Shown here in pieces: positions 34,241 to 46,030 of a stretch of 64,000 nt of DNA. The DNA is from Capsicum annuum. Lineage: Eukaryota > Streptophyta > Magnoliopsida > Solanales > Solanaceae. The stretch lies in NCBI RefSeq assembly GCF_002878395.1, contig NC_061115.1, positions 215,770,987 to 215,834,986 on the forward strand, given 5' to 3'. The notes beneath the pieces were generated by a model. It made no database searches and was not told the DNA's origin. It was given only the letters and a program-made list of their open reading frames with translations. A program made the position numbers and the translations under genes. How positions within the stretch are numbered: the stretch's first letter is position 1; every line of letters begins with the position of its first letter.

Positions 34241-35137
34241 GAGGTGTAACATATATAAACATACATATAAAACTATTATATTGTTTTTAATGTAGTATTT
34301 TTAAAAGACACATAACTTTTAACTTCACATATTAATATGATTATTAATAAAAGTAAGAATTATTTTAGTTAATAAGATGTTAGCCATTTGTTTAATGCAT
34401 TAACTTAGATGTTGTTGTTAAAATTTTATTTATTAATATAAAGTCTTAATTGTTTAATTCAAAGTTCTAAAATATTTCTGATAAAAATTAGATTGTTTTA
34501 TTCCTTTTTAAATTATTATTTAAATTATCTTTTTAAATGTATTTCACAATCTTCCTTATTATTATATCAAGTGAAGTTACAATCAGAAAATTTACTATTA
34601 AAATTTTGAGCCTTCAAAATTTTGAGGCTTAAAGCAAACGCTTTACTGGTCTTACTCTTCAGTCACCCCTGATTGTTAGATAGTTTGTAATACGTACGCA
34701 GTTGCATTGGTTATTTGCCATGGTAGCTCGTGCATCTGTTAGCATCGATGACGAACCAACTTAAAGTATCCATGCATTCTGGGCGGCTCAAGAACAATTG
34801 TGACCAAAAGTCAAAATTGAACGGGGGTCTTAAATTTTAATTTTTTAAAAATAAAGTTTATTATAATTGATCTATTAATGTTTTCCGAGACATAATATTT
34901 TAGATGCGTCAAACTTCCTTTTATAATTCTACTCTTTTATATGAAAAGTTCATAGTTTTCACAAATAATACTCAATACTTTCTCTTAAAATTTAACTATA
35001 ACCTATTATTACTATAAAAAAAAAATAGTCCCTTCAAATTTTCTGTCATATATTCTTTGAAGGCAAAATGAGTTTGAAGGCTTTACATATTATTCTAATA
35101 ACTAGTCAGGTGTATGTGCGTTGCACGTATGCTTCAT

Positions 35138-36600
35138 GTCAAGTCATCAATCGACATACAATATATAAAAGAAATATAATTTATTGAAAAATAAAAATTA
35201 ACATTGAAGATCGAAGATAGGCGGTCGTCTCCTACGACATGAACTATCACGAAATAGATAATAACAAAATTAATATGATTAATCTTAAACCTTTACATAA
35301 AAATTCTTCAAAGCCTTGACCGACAATTTATTTTCCATCTGTAAACTATACAACAAAATAATACAATAATCGATATATATAACAATATTATTAAATTCTA
35401 ACCTTTATAAAAAAATTCATCGAAGCCCGACTAAACGTTCATCTACTACATGTATTAAGCAGAAAAAACTACAGATAGTAACAAAATAAAAAACTACAAT
35501 AATTGATATATTAGACCGATATTATTAAACCCAATCTTAACACCAAAAATTTATTAAAGTCTGATCAAACATTCATTATCAACAATATAGACTTGAACAG
35601 AACACAAACTAAAACAAAATAATATGATAATTGAGATATTAGAACAATATGATATAGACGATACTTTCAGAGCTCATCGAAAAAGTAGTTATAAGAATAC
35701 AAGTGATATTATTACATTAGTATAGGAGAAAACTTAATTTCTAGAAGTCTAAAATTTTTTTCTCCAAAAAAAATAACTATAAGAGGATTCCTTAAATTGT
35801 TAAATATGTAATAAGAGGGAGAAAAAGAAAAATATGATGATTTTCATCTAAATTGTAGCAATACTATCAAGTCATCAATCAATATAAAATATATAAAAGA
35901 AACATAATTTATTGAAAAATAAAAATTAACATTGAAGATCGAAGATAGGCAGTCGTTTCCTACGACATGAACTATCACAAAATAGATAATAACAAAATTA
36001 ATATGATTAATCTTAAACCTTTACATAAAAATTCTTCAAAGCCTGACCGACTATTTATTTTCCATCTGTAAACTATACAACAAAATAATACAACAATCGA
36101 TATATATAACAATATTATTAAATTCTAATCTTTATAAAAAAATTTATCAAAGCCCAACTAAACGTTCATCTACTACCTGTATTAAGCAGAAAAACTACAG
36201 ATAGTAATAAAATAAAAATTACAATAATTGATATATTAGACCGATATTATTAAACCCAATCTTAACACAAAAAATTTATTAAAGTCGGTCAAACATTCAT
36301 TATCAACAATATAAACTTGAACAGAATAGAAACTAAAATAAAATAATATGATAATTGAGATATTAGAACAATATGATATAGACGATACTTTCAGAGCTCA
36401 TCGAAAAAGTAGTTATAAGAATACAACTGATATTATTACATTATTGTAGGAGAAAACTTAATTTCTAGAAGTCTAAAATTTTTTTCTCCAAAAAAAAATA
36501 ACTATAAGAGGATTCCTTAAATTGTTAAATATGTAATAAGAGGGAAAAAAAAGGAAAATTTGATGATTTTCATCTAAATTATAGCAATACTATTTTCTCT
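35138..36600. repeat. Tandem duplication of about 730 bp
   Basis: TCAAGTCATCAATC at about 35141 and 35868 begins two copies that share AAGATCGAAGATAGGC(G/A)GTC, TCATCTACTAC(A/C)TGTATTAAG, AGAGCTCATCGAAAAAGTAG and AGAGGATTCCTTAAATTGTT. Identity is high (above 90% by eye). Absent from copy B of the segmental duplication. Confidence 0.9.
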
Positions 36601-36949
36601 TTTTTTTTTTTGTGATGTACAAAAACACACAACATTTTTTAATTTACTTTACTAATTAAATAATTTTGTAAATATTTATAAATTATCAAATTATTTATGA
36701 TAGTATGTGTTTGGTTATTGATTTTCAAGGTTTAGCATATATGGTAGTATTAATTCTTCTAATGTTTGTTTACCATATATTTTAGGACTCCTTAATTTAT
36801 AAAACATATTTTCCTTTTATAATGTATTTTAAAAATCTTTAACTTTAAATATTATATGAATAATTAAATAATAAATTAAAGAAAATAGTAAAAAGATAAT
36901 TTTGTCTTCAAATGACTTTTCTAAGGGGCTTCACACTTTTAATATATTA

Positions 36950-37067
36950 TAGATTATAGATATAGATATGGATTATAGATTATAGATATAGATTAAAGAT
37001 ATAGATATAGATATAGATATAGATATATATACAGATTATAGATATAGATATAGATATAGATATAGAT
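36950..37067. repeat. TATAGA hexanucleotide satellite
   Basis: Imperfect (TATAGA)n with interspersed TTATAGATTA, about 118 bp. Confidence 0.9.
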
Positions 37068-38339
37068 AATAATTTTTTTTTTGACATTTTTAGGTTTTAT
37101 TTAGAACATGATTTTAAATGGACATATATGCCCACGAAATAAGATGACTTTTCAGAATATTCACTTTCTTTACTTTCTTTTAGTATAAAAATAGCATAAC
37201 CATATTACATAAGCTTTTTTGTAGAAGAAAATCGTTTTTTTTTTTTTTTTAAATTTGTATACGAATAATATCTCTTTAAAAAGCCGATTCTTATTCATGC
37301 ATTATAGTATTTCTTCTTCGATTATATTTACCTATTTTTCTAACTAAGGTTATTATGATAAAGAGTTTTAAATTATATTCACCAAGAATGTGCGAAGGAA
37401 ATTTTACACCATCAGCTCATCTTTATTTGTAATGTTATTTATTTTATTTTATAAGATTACACATCTCATAATTTTTTTATTTTTTATTAATCGAAGATTA
37501 CATAACAAATATATTACGGATGGCATGATAATTTAAAAAATTTAATTGCACACATACCTTTTAATTGGGGTGATTTTTCATTTTTGCTCTTTGCAATCGA
37601 GATTAATTATATCTAGCGGGAAATAAATTATTTAAGGGAGCGGGACATTTAATCTTTTTCTCCTAAAAAGTTATTTATCTTAAAGGATAAAAATTAGAGA
37701 CCAACACGAACTAGAAGTAAAAGTGCAGATGACCCTGTTTAAAATTATATATGAGTTATATTCTATAAAAAATACTTAATTCCTCCATTTTAATTTATTT
37801 GGCATAATTTAATTAAATTATCATGAAATTTTAGAAAGAAGGAGAGATTTTTAAAATAAAAAATAAGGGGCAAGTATATATAAATAGTAATCCTGGTAAA
37901 ATATTGACCATGAAATAACTATATAAATCAAAAGATATATTATAGTAAACAATGTATATTATACACTATATAACACATATATTATACAATTCATATACAA
38001 TATCAATTATACATACGATTTTATTAGTGCACCTTTTATATACACTTCATATACGCGTTGTATCAATACAAACAATTGTATTTATTGAGGGGTGTTTGAG
38101 TTTCCTACTAACTATTACCAATTATTTATAAGTTCACTTTGGTAAAGGCAATTGCATCTGTTGTATTCATATGCGTATTTAGATTGTATCAATGAATATT
38201 GTTTGGGTATATATAAGGATATAAGTAACACACTATTTCACTTGTATTCATTTTACTCTATTATTCAATTATTAGTGTTCTGACACACGTATCACAGAAC
38301 ACTTTGAGCTTCTGGTTATTTGTTGCCAAAATCTCCGAC

Positions 38340-38610
38340 TCTTCTTTTATAACAAAGAGAAAGACATGATGAATTTTATGTATAACAAAGAGAAAGACAT
38401 GATGAATTTTATATTGTCGTGATTTTTGTATGATAGCATTCGTGTATCCGTACTGGCTGATCGTTATAAACTACATTCATCTTGAATATGATTTAACCAC
38501 TGAAATCCTTTCTTTTCGAATCTTGTTTCCTTAATGCAAATTCATTAGACAGAATTATGTTACCGAATCTTGTTTCCTTAATGCAGATTCATTAGACAGA
38601 ATTATGTTAC
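38340..38610. repeat. Two short tandem duplications
   Basis: A 36-bp unit with TATAACAAAGAGAAAGACAT is present twice at 38347-38418; a 54-bp unit with CGAATCTTGTTTCCTTAATG is present twice at about 38516-38612. Both are adjacent to the GC-rich block that follows. Confidence 0.85.
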
Positions 38611-38612
38611 CG

Positions 38613-39095
38613 TTTTCTTATTCGCGAAACAGAATTGACTTGGGCTGGTGCATTTTACACTCATTGCTGAGAGAGTATATTGGGTCCCCGCTGCCCTATG
38701 AGATCAGGGGACCCTTCTGCCATGTGAGATCAGCGAGCTGCCATGTGAGATCAGCGAGCCATTGCCCCTGTGAGATCAACTGCCCTTCTGATCCTGGGCC
38801 CTCCTCCTGGGCCCTCCTCTGATCCTAGCCCCGATGCTCTTGAGGTCCTCACCCGTGTTCCTCGCGCCCCTGCTCCTAACCTTGTTACTTTCCTTGTAGC
38901 CATTCAATGGCAAGGACATGGATGTAGAGCACCCAGGATTCGTAGGATATATGTGGATGCAGGAGATGTTGCAGTTGTTAAGGACGATGTTGTGCGGTCA
39001 AATTAAGATAATGCCACGGAGGATGATGATCCAGATTACAGAACATGATGCCATGAAAGATGATAATCCAGATTACAGTCCATCTCAACACTGAT
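38613..39095 (+). other. GC-rich block, possible gene fragment
   Basis: Base composition shifts abruptly to GC-rich between about 38640 and 38900, including a short repeat CCATGTGAGATCAGCGAG and CCTCCTCCTGGGCCCTCCTC. A plus frame from 38770 runs to 39006 and after a stop resumes as an acidic DDDPDY-type segment repeated twice (about 39020 and 39065). I do not recognise a protein; it may be a captured gene fragment or a decayed transposon piece. Its neighbours are the two copies of segmental duplication 2. Confidence 0.35.
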
Positions 39096-39219
39096 TCTAT
39101 CTTTTTTTTTCCCACTTTTTGTTTGTATGTAGTTGAGTTGAGTTGTGCAGAAACTCATTGTTTGTATGTAGTTGAGTTGTGCAGAAACTCATTGCTCATT
39201 TATTTGAGTTGAATAGAGC

Positions 39220-40087
39220 ACATATATAAATATACATACAAAAATACTATTCTTATATATTAGTTATTTTTGATGTAGTATTTTTAAAAGACACATAACT
39301 TTTAACTTCACATATTAATATAATTATTAATAAAAGTAAAAATTATTTTAGTTAATAAGATGTTAGTCATTTGTTTGCAATGCATTAGCTTAGATATTGT
39401 TGTTAAAACTTTATTTATTAATATAAAGTTTTAGTTATTTAATTCAAAGTTCTAAAATATTTCTGGTAAAAATTAGGTTATTTTATTCTTTTTTAATTAT
39501 TATTTAAATTATCTTTTTAAATATATTTCACAATCTTCATTATTATAGCAAGTGAAGTTGAAATCATAAAGTTTACTATTAAAATTTTTGAGCCTTCAAA
39601 ATTTTGAGGCTTAAACCAAACGTTTTACTGGACTTACCCTTAAGTCACCCCTGATTGTTAGATAGTTTGTAATACGTACGCAGTTGCATTGGTTATTCGC
39701 CATGATAGCTCATGTATCTATCAGCATCGATGGAGGATCAACTTAAAGTATCCATGCATCCTGGGCGGCTCAAGAACAATAGTGACCTAAAGTCAAAATT
39801 GAACGGGGATCTTAAATTTTAATTTTTTTAAAAATAAAGTTTATTATAATCGATCTATTAATGTTTTTCGAGACATAATATTTTAGATACGTCAAACTTC
39901 TCCTTATAACTCTTCTCTATCCTTCTCTTCTATATGAAAAGTTCATATTTTTCATAAATAATACTCAATATTTTCTCTTAAAATTTAACTATAAACTATT
40001 ATTACTATAAAAAAATAGTCCCTTCAAATTTTCTGTCATATATTCTTTGAAGGCAAAATGAGTTTGAAGGCTTTACTTATTATTATA
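39220..40087. repeat. Segmental duplication 2, copy B, part 1
   Basis: Matches 34260-35095 without interruption, then stops exactly at the start of the first Copia element. The remaining parts of copy B are at 45655-45786, 49562-50130 and 52200-52620. Confidence 0.88.
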
Positions 40088-40300
40088 TGTTGTGAAACTA
40101 ATGGATGTCTACTCATCCTCCATAAGTATATGGATCACTAATCATTCTCCATTTATTTAAGATGTCAAGTCATGTTTTCATAACAAGTTTCACCATTATA
40201 CTAATTATACTATGACTATAAATAGCCTTACTCATTTGAAGGAATAAACACACAAAATAAGAATAACTTTCATACTCTCCAAAACCCTTTCGAATAACTT
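40088..40300 (+). repeat. Copia-1 5' LTR
   Basis: Starts TGTTGTGAAACTAATGGATG; contains the promoter word GACTATAAATAGCC at about 40214; ends near CGAATAAC before TTATAGCACGAGTCTCTGC, which occupies the position of the primer-binding site (compare TTATCAGCACGAG in Copia-2). Confidence 0.75.
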
Positions 40301-40419
40301 TTATAGCACGAGTCTCTGCAAAATCCTTCCAAAGATATTTAAAGGTTAGTTTTAATTTTCTTAACTAATGTCTAATATTTCCAGACGTGAATTTAGTGCC
40401 CTAGATATATCAGGAAAAT

Positions 40420-41400
40420 TTTATATGTCCTGGGTACTAGACGCAAAATAACATTTAAATGCTATGGATCTGGAAGGCACCATAAAAAAATAATAATAAG
40501 ACATCAAATCAAGATAAAACCAAGGTCATGGTATTTCTTCGTCATCATCTTGACGAAGGTTTAAAAATGGAATACCTTACGATTAAGACCCGCTTACATT
40601 GTAGAACAATTTAAAAGAAAGATACGACCACCTGAATATGGTCATTCTTCCACAAGTTCGTAATGAATGGACCTATTTGAGGTTTCAGGACTTTAAAAAT
40701 GTAACTGAATATAATTCTGCGATGTTTAGAATTAAATCACAGTTTGATTTATGCGGAAAAAGAATCACAGATCACGACATGTTAGAGAAAACATTCTCTA
40801 CTTTTCCTCCTCGAGTATGCTCCTACAACAGCAGTACCGAGAAATGAGATTTAAAAAATATTCTGAATTAATTGCTCATCTTCTTGTTCCTGAACAACAT
40901 AATGAGCTTTTAATAAAAAATAATGAAAGTCGGCCTCCTAGTACTGCTCCATTTCCAAAAGTGAATGCTGCAAATTTTAGTCCAAATAGGATTGAAAATA
41001 GTCCTGACCCCAGTCATGGTCATGATCGAGGTCGAGGTCTTGATCAAGGTCGTGGTCGTGAAAGGTATTTTTATTAGGGTGATCGTCTGACAATAGACAA
41101 TAACCCTCCGCACCAGCAGTGCAAAAGGAGGGGAAAGCTCCTGAAGTAGCGCCAAGAACGAACTCTGAAAGTAAATATTATCGATGTGGAGGAAAGAGAC
41201 ACTGGACGCGTACCTCTCGTACGCCAAAATATCTGGTAAAAATCTATCAGGCGTCCCTAAAGAAATCAGAAAATGATGTTGAAACAAACTTCATCCTTGA
41301 AGATAACATTGAGCCCATGGACCTGGAAGTTTCAGATTTCTTTGCCATTCCTAAAGAACATGTAAATCACCCTGAAGGTGATGATTATAAAATGGTCTAA
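40420..41400 (+). pseudogene. Copia-1 gag relic
   Basis: A frame from 40638 carries a Copia Gag core (LPQVRNEWTYLRFQDFKNVT, SAMFRIKSQ, DHDMLEKTFSTF) and continues after a frameshift near 40810 as LQQQYREMRFKKYSELIAHL. A Arg/Gly-rich tail follows at 41020-41070. The zinc knuckle near 41175 is defective (YYRCGGKRHW, with the first cysteine replaced by tyrosine). No functional Gag can be made. Confidence 0.85.
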
Positions 41401-41775
41401 TTATATTAATTTTCAATTAAAGTTAAATTAGTTTACGTTTTTAGTATTAATATTTTACTAATCTGGTATATAAATAAATGTTTGTGCGTTTATTGTGTAG
41501 CAAAACATTTCTTAAAGTGAATATTGGGTATCTGCACGATAATATAGTAATAATTTATTAAATAAATGAAGTTTTAAATTTAGTAATATAAATAGACACA
41601 TATTTACATAAACAAATAACTGAATAATAAATATAGTTATAATGAACTTACAAGCACTGTTTATATTAACATATAGCTAACATGAAATGAGATATTATAT
41701 AATATGTTATGTGCTAGTTATATTATAATGTTTATTTTGTTTATATTTTTATTTTGAAGAAAATATGGATACTCC
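41401..41775 (+). other. AT-rich non-coding spacer between Gag and protease relics
   Basis: About 375 bp of AT-rich DNA separates the last Gag codons from the protease domain. The left edge has GT (ATGGTCTAATT) and the right edge TTTTATTTTGAAG, so it could be an intron, or a later insertion. It contains no repeat that I recognise. Confidence 0.45.
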
Positions 41776-41779
41776 CTAA

Positions 41780-44700
41780 GTCTTATTTGGATCACTAATC
41801 GATCATGACGATATTTGTGTAATTGATAGTGGAACAACGCACGCAACATTTAAAGATGAAAAATACTTTTTCCAATTACTTAGAAGAAGACCAAATGTTA
41901 CAACGATTGCTGGTAATTCAAAATTGATCGAAGACTCCGAAAGAGCTACTATATTTCTGTCTAAAGGGACAAAATTAGTTATAGAAGATGCATTGTTCTC
42001 TTCTAAATCCTCAAGAAACTTATTGAGTTTTAAAGATATTCGCAGAAATTGATATCATGTTGAGACAATAAATGAAATGAATGCCGAATATCTTGGCATT
42101 ACCAAGAATGTCTCAGGTAAAAAATAAATGTTGAAGAAATTACCAGCTTTGTCTTCCGGCTTATACTATACCGAAATTAGTACAGCTGAAGTACACTATC
42201 GTAAACCAGAAGTTTACTGATATAAATACATTTGTGCTTTGGCATGATCGAATAAGTCATCCTGGCTCAATAATGATGAGATGAATCATTGAAAATTCAA
42301 AAGGTCATCCGTTAAAGAACGTGAAGATTCTTACACCGAATGAATTTTCATGTACTGCTTGTTATCAGGGCAAAATGATAACTAGCTCATCGCCACTAAA
42401 AGTTGGCGTTGAATCCCCTTAGTTTCTAGAATGTATACTTGGGAATATATGTGGACCTATTCACCCACCTAGTGGGACATTTAGATATTTTATGGTCCTA
42501 ATAGACGCATCTTCAAGATGATCGCATGTGTGCCTCTTTTCATCTCGCAACCTGGCATTTGTAAAATTATTGACACAAATAATACGATTAAGGGCGCAAT
42601 TTTCAGATTATCCTATTAAGGCTATTCTCCTATAATGCTGGAGAATTTACATCCCAAGCTTTTGATGATTATTGTATGTCAATTGGGATAAAAATTGAAC
42701 ATCCTTTGCTCATGTTCATACTCAAAATGATCTTGCTGAGTTATTTATTAAGCGCCTACAATTGATAGCAAGACCACTATTTATGAAAATGAAATTGTCC
42801 ACTACAGTTTGGGGTCATGCTATTTTACATGCAACATCACTTGTTCGTTTCAGGCCAATTCATTATAATAAGTACTCCTCGTTACAATTGATTCTGGGTC
42901 ATGAGCCAAATATTTTCCATCTACAAATTTTTGAATGTGCTGTATATGTGCCAATTGCACCACCTCAGCATGGGCTTTGAGTCACCCTCTCTAATTCGCT
43001 ACCTTGAACCATTGACGGGAGATCTATTTACTGCTCGATTTGCAGATTATCGATTTGATGAAACAAATTTTCCGTAATTAGGGGGAGAAAATGTGAACTT
43101 AAAAGAGAAATTGCGTTGAAAGTTTCATCATTATCTCATTTTGATCCACGTACCCCCATATGTGAAAGTGAGGTTCAGAAGATCATTCACTTACAGAAAT
43201 TAGTAAATCAAATGCCAGATGCATTTACTGATTTGAAAAGGATAACCAAGTCACATATCCCTGCAACTAATGTGCCAGTCCGAATTAAAGTTTCAAAAGA
43301 ACTATCTTCTAATGTCATAGCTTCTGAACCCCAAGCACGCCTGAAGCGTGGAGGACTATTGGGTTCAAAGGATAAAAATCCTAGAAAAAGAAACGCGAAA
43401 TGATAAAGATGATATTATAAAAGATTCTCCTAAAGAGACTCAAAATCTGATTAATCCTGATATTCCTGAAGAAATCAGTGAACCCGAAACTCAAGTGAAT
43501 GAAGAACTTTCACTAAGTTCTACTAATGACGAGGTAAATTTAGATCGATCGAAAATTATGGTGGATAATGGTTTTGCATATAATGTTGCACTAAATATCA
43601 TGCAAGACGATGAGGACCTTGAACCTCTATCTGTCAAAGAATATTGACGAAGAAAATATTGGCCAAAATGGCAAGAGGTAATTCAATCAAAATTGAACGC
43701 ACTTGTTAAACGGGAGGTTTTTGGACCTGTAGTCCAAACCCCAGATGTGTAAAATCAGTCAGCTATAAATGGGTCTTCGTACGTAAAAAAATGTGTAAAA
43801 TGAAATTGTAAGATACAAGACATGCCTTGTTGCACAAGGATTCTCTCAAAAACCCAGTGTCGACTATGAAGAAACATATTCACCTGTCATGGATGCAATA
43901 ACATTTCGATACCTCATCGGTCTAGTTGTACATGAAAATCTTGAAATCCATTTAATGGATGTGGTTACAACTTATCTTTATGGTTCACTTGATAATATAT
44001 TACATGAGAATTCTGAAAGGATTAAAAATGCCTGAAGCATATAGTTCAAAGTCTCAGGAATTATATTCAATCAGATTACAAAGATCGTTGTATGGTCTAA
44101 AACAATCAGGGTGCATGTGGTATAATCGCCTAAGTGAGTACTTGAAAAATGAAGGATACATAAATGATGTTATTGTCCTTGTATTCTCATTAAGAAAATG
44201 ACATCAGGGTTTGTCATACTTACTGTTTACATGGATAATATAAATCTTATCGGGACTCCAGAAGAGGTCCAAAAGGCAATCGAATATCTAAAGAAAAAAT
44301 TTGAAATGAAAGATATTGGAAAGACAAAACTTTGTCTTGGTTTGCAAATTGAACATTTAGTAGATGGAGTCTTCATCCACCAAAATGCGTATACCCAGAA
44401 GGTTTCGAAATGATTTTACATGGACAAAGCATATCCATTAAGTACTCCAATGGTTGTTCGATCACTTGATGTAAGTAAAGATCCATTCTGACCTCTGGAA
44501 GAGGGTGAGGAGATTCTTGGTTCCGAAGTACCATATCTCAGTGCTATTGGTGCACTTATGTACCTCACTAATGCTACAAGGCCGTATATAGCATCTTCTG
44601 TTAATTTTCCAGCGAGGTATAGTTCTTCTCCTATGCGAAGACACTGGAATGAAGTTAAGCATATATCGAGGTACCTAAAGGGGACTATTGATATGGGTCT

Positions 44701-45313
44701 GTTTTATACTAACAAAGCTAGTCCAGATCTTGTTGGTTATGCAAATGCAGGTTATTTATCTGACCCACATAAAGCACGGTCCCAAACAGGTTATGTGTTT
44801 ACATATGGAGGTACTGCAATATCATGGCAATCAACAAAGCAGTCCATCGTTGCTACTTCTTCTAATCATACTGAGATAATAACAATCCATGAAGCAAGTA
44901 GAGAATGCATATGGCTGAGATCAGTAGTACATTCCATCAAAGAGAGATGTGGCCTGAAGCTTGATATCAAGGTACTTACAGTCATATTTGAAGACAATGT
45001 AACATGCATAGCTCAACTAAAAGAAGGCTTTATAAAGGGAGATAGAACGAAGCACATTTCACCCAAGTTATTCTTCACGCATGACCTTCAGAAGAACGGT
45101 GATATTTATGTACAACAGATCTGCTCCAGTGACAATCCAACAGATTTATTCACCAAATCCTTACTAACTTCAACCTTTGAGATGATGGTATACAGGATAG
45201 GGATGCGAAGACTGAACCGATTGAATCGAGGTCTTCATCAGCGGAGTATGAATACATGTTGTACTATTTTTTTCTTAATCAAGGTTTTTATCCCACTGGA
45301 TTTTTCCTGGTAA
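41780..45313 (+). pseudogene. Copia-1 pol relic (protease, integrase, RT, RNase H)
   Basis: Protease: VIDSGTTHATF at about 41820. Pre-integrase zinc region: LWHDRISHPGSIMMR then a stop, with FSCTACYQGKM near 42350. Integrase core is broken at 42410-43000. RT: the LYGLKQSGCMWY block at about 44090 and VYMDNINLIG at about 44225, where the usual YVDD is changed. RNase H: GYVFTYGGTAISWQSTKQS and TSSNHTEI, SRECIWLRS at 44790-44920, and DRTKHISPKLF with DNPTDLFTKSL at 45050-45160. Many stops and frameshifts; the element is inactive. The lineage (Tork/Ivana/Ale) is not decided. Confidence 0.9.
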
Positions 45314-45343
45314 GGTTTTTAATGAGACAACACTCAAATGCGT

Positions 45344-45431
45344 ATTCAATAAATTTTTCTTTACATAGACATCCAAGAGGGAGTGTTATTCAATAAATTT
45401 TTCTTTACATAGACATCCAAGAGGGAGTGTT
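45344..45431 (+). repeat. 44-bp tandem duplication at the polypurine tract
   Basis: 45344-45387 and 45388-45431 are identical: ATTCAATAAATTTTTCTTTA, then CATAGACATCCAAGAGGGAG and TGTT. The unit includes the polypurine tract (AAGAGGGAG) and the first bases of the 3' LTR, so Copia-1 has two consecutive tract/LTR junctions. Confidence 0.95.
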
Positions 45432-45640
45432 GTGAAAATAAATGAATGCCTAGTCATCGTCTATTGTTGTGACAGTATATGGATGACTGCTCATCCTCCA
45501 TTGATTAATATTGTCAAGTCATCATTGTATTACAGCTATAAATAGCCTTATTTATTTAATGAAAGATATAGAAAAATTCTGCACTCTTCTTTCACGTATT
45601 ACTCCTTGCTCTTTTATTATTTTAATATATAGTTTTATAA
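45430..45640 (+). repeat. Copia-1 3' LTR
   Basis: Begins TGTTGTGAAAATAAATG after the second polypurine tract and carries CAGCTATAAATAGCCTTATT at about 45530. Diverged from the 5' LTR; its end fades into the copy B sequence resumed at about 45655. Confidence 0.75.
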
Positions 45641-45786
45641 TATCATAATAATAATTAATTTTTTTTTGTCATTTTTAGGTTTTATTTAGAACATGATTTT
45701 AAATGGACATATATGTCCATGAAATAAGATGACTTTTCAGATTACTCACTTTCTTGACTTTATTTTAGTACAAAAAATAGCATAAC

Positions 45787-46030
45787 TGTTATAAATGTAT
45801 TTACATTATAGTGAATGTCTATCAAGATCTATCAAGAGCTATTTTGATATCTATTAGGATTTGAAGCATCTGTCTTTTACTCAGACTAGGAGTAAATTTT
45901 TCCTATAAATAGAGGAGTTTTGTTCATTGTATTCACAATCTGATGATCTCTCATCCCTCAAGAGAAGAAAGAAGAATCACTCTCTCTATTTTCTCTACTC
46001 TTCTTCTTTATTCTTTCTTATTTTATAACA
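45787..46030 (+). repeat. Copia-2 5' LTR (244 bp)
   Basis: TGTTATAAATG...TTTTATAACA, with TATA box CCTATAAATAGAGG at about 45902. Followed directly by CGTTATCAGCACGAGACTCT, the probable primer-binding region. The 3' LTR copy (49359-49560) is about 92% identical by eye. Confidence 0.85.

Larger units (their letters stand above)
34240..38300. repeat. Segmental duplication 2, copy A
   Basis: Matches copy B in pieces: 34260-35095 with 39240-40087 (AAAAGACACATAACTTTTAA and later AGTTTGAAGGCTTTAC), 37075-37205 with 45655-45786 (GGTTTTATTTAGAACATGAT), 37275-37850 with 49562-50130 (AAAAAGCCGATTCTTATTCA) and 37860-38280 with 52200-52620. The order is the same, so copy B is a copy interrupted by insertions. 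No gene is supported in copy A. Confidence 0.88.
40088..45640 (+). mobile_element. Decayed Ty1/Copia LTR retrotransposon (Copia-1)
   Basis: LTRs at 40088-about 40300 and 45430-about 45640 both begin TGTTGTGAAA and share ATGACT..TATAAATAGCCTTA. Between them Gag, protease, integrase, reverse transcriptase and RNase H relics occur in Copia order, all broken by stops and frameshifts. The two LTRs are considerably diverged, so the insertion is old. It sits inside copy B of segmental duplication 2. The 3' boundary is uncertain by about 20 bp and no target duplication could be fixed. Confidence 0.9.

Noticed and set aside
40910..41287. 125-codon minus-strand frame
   Set aside because: Antisense to the Copia-1 Gag tail.
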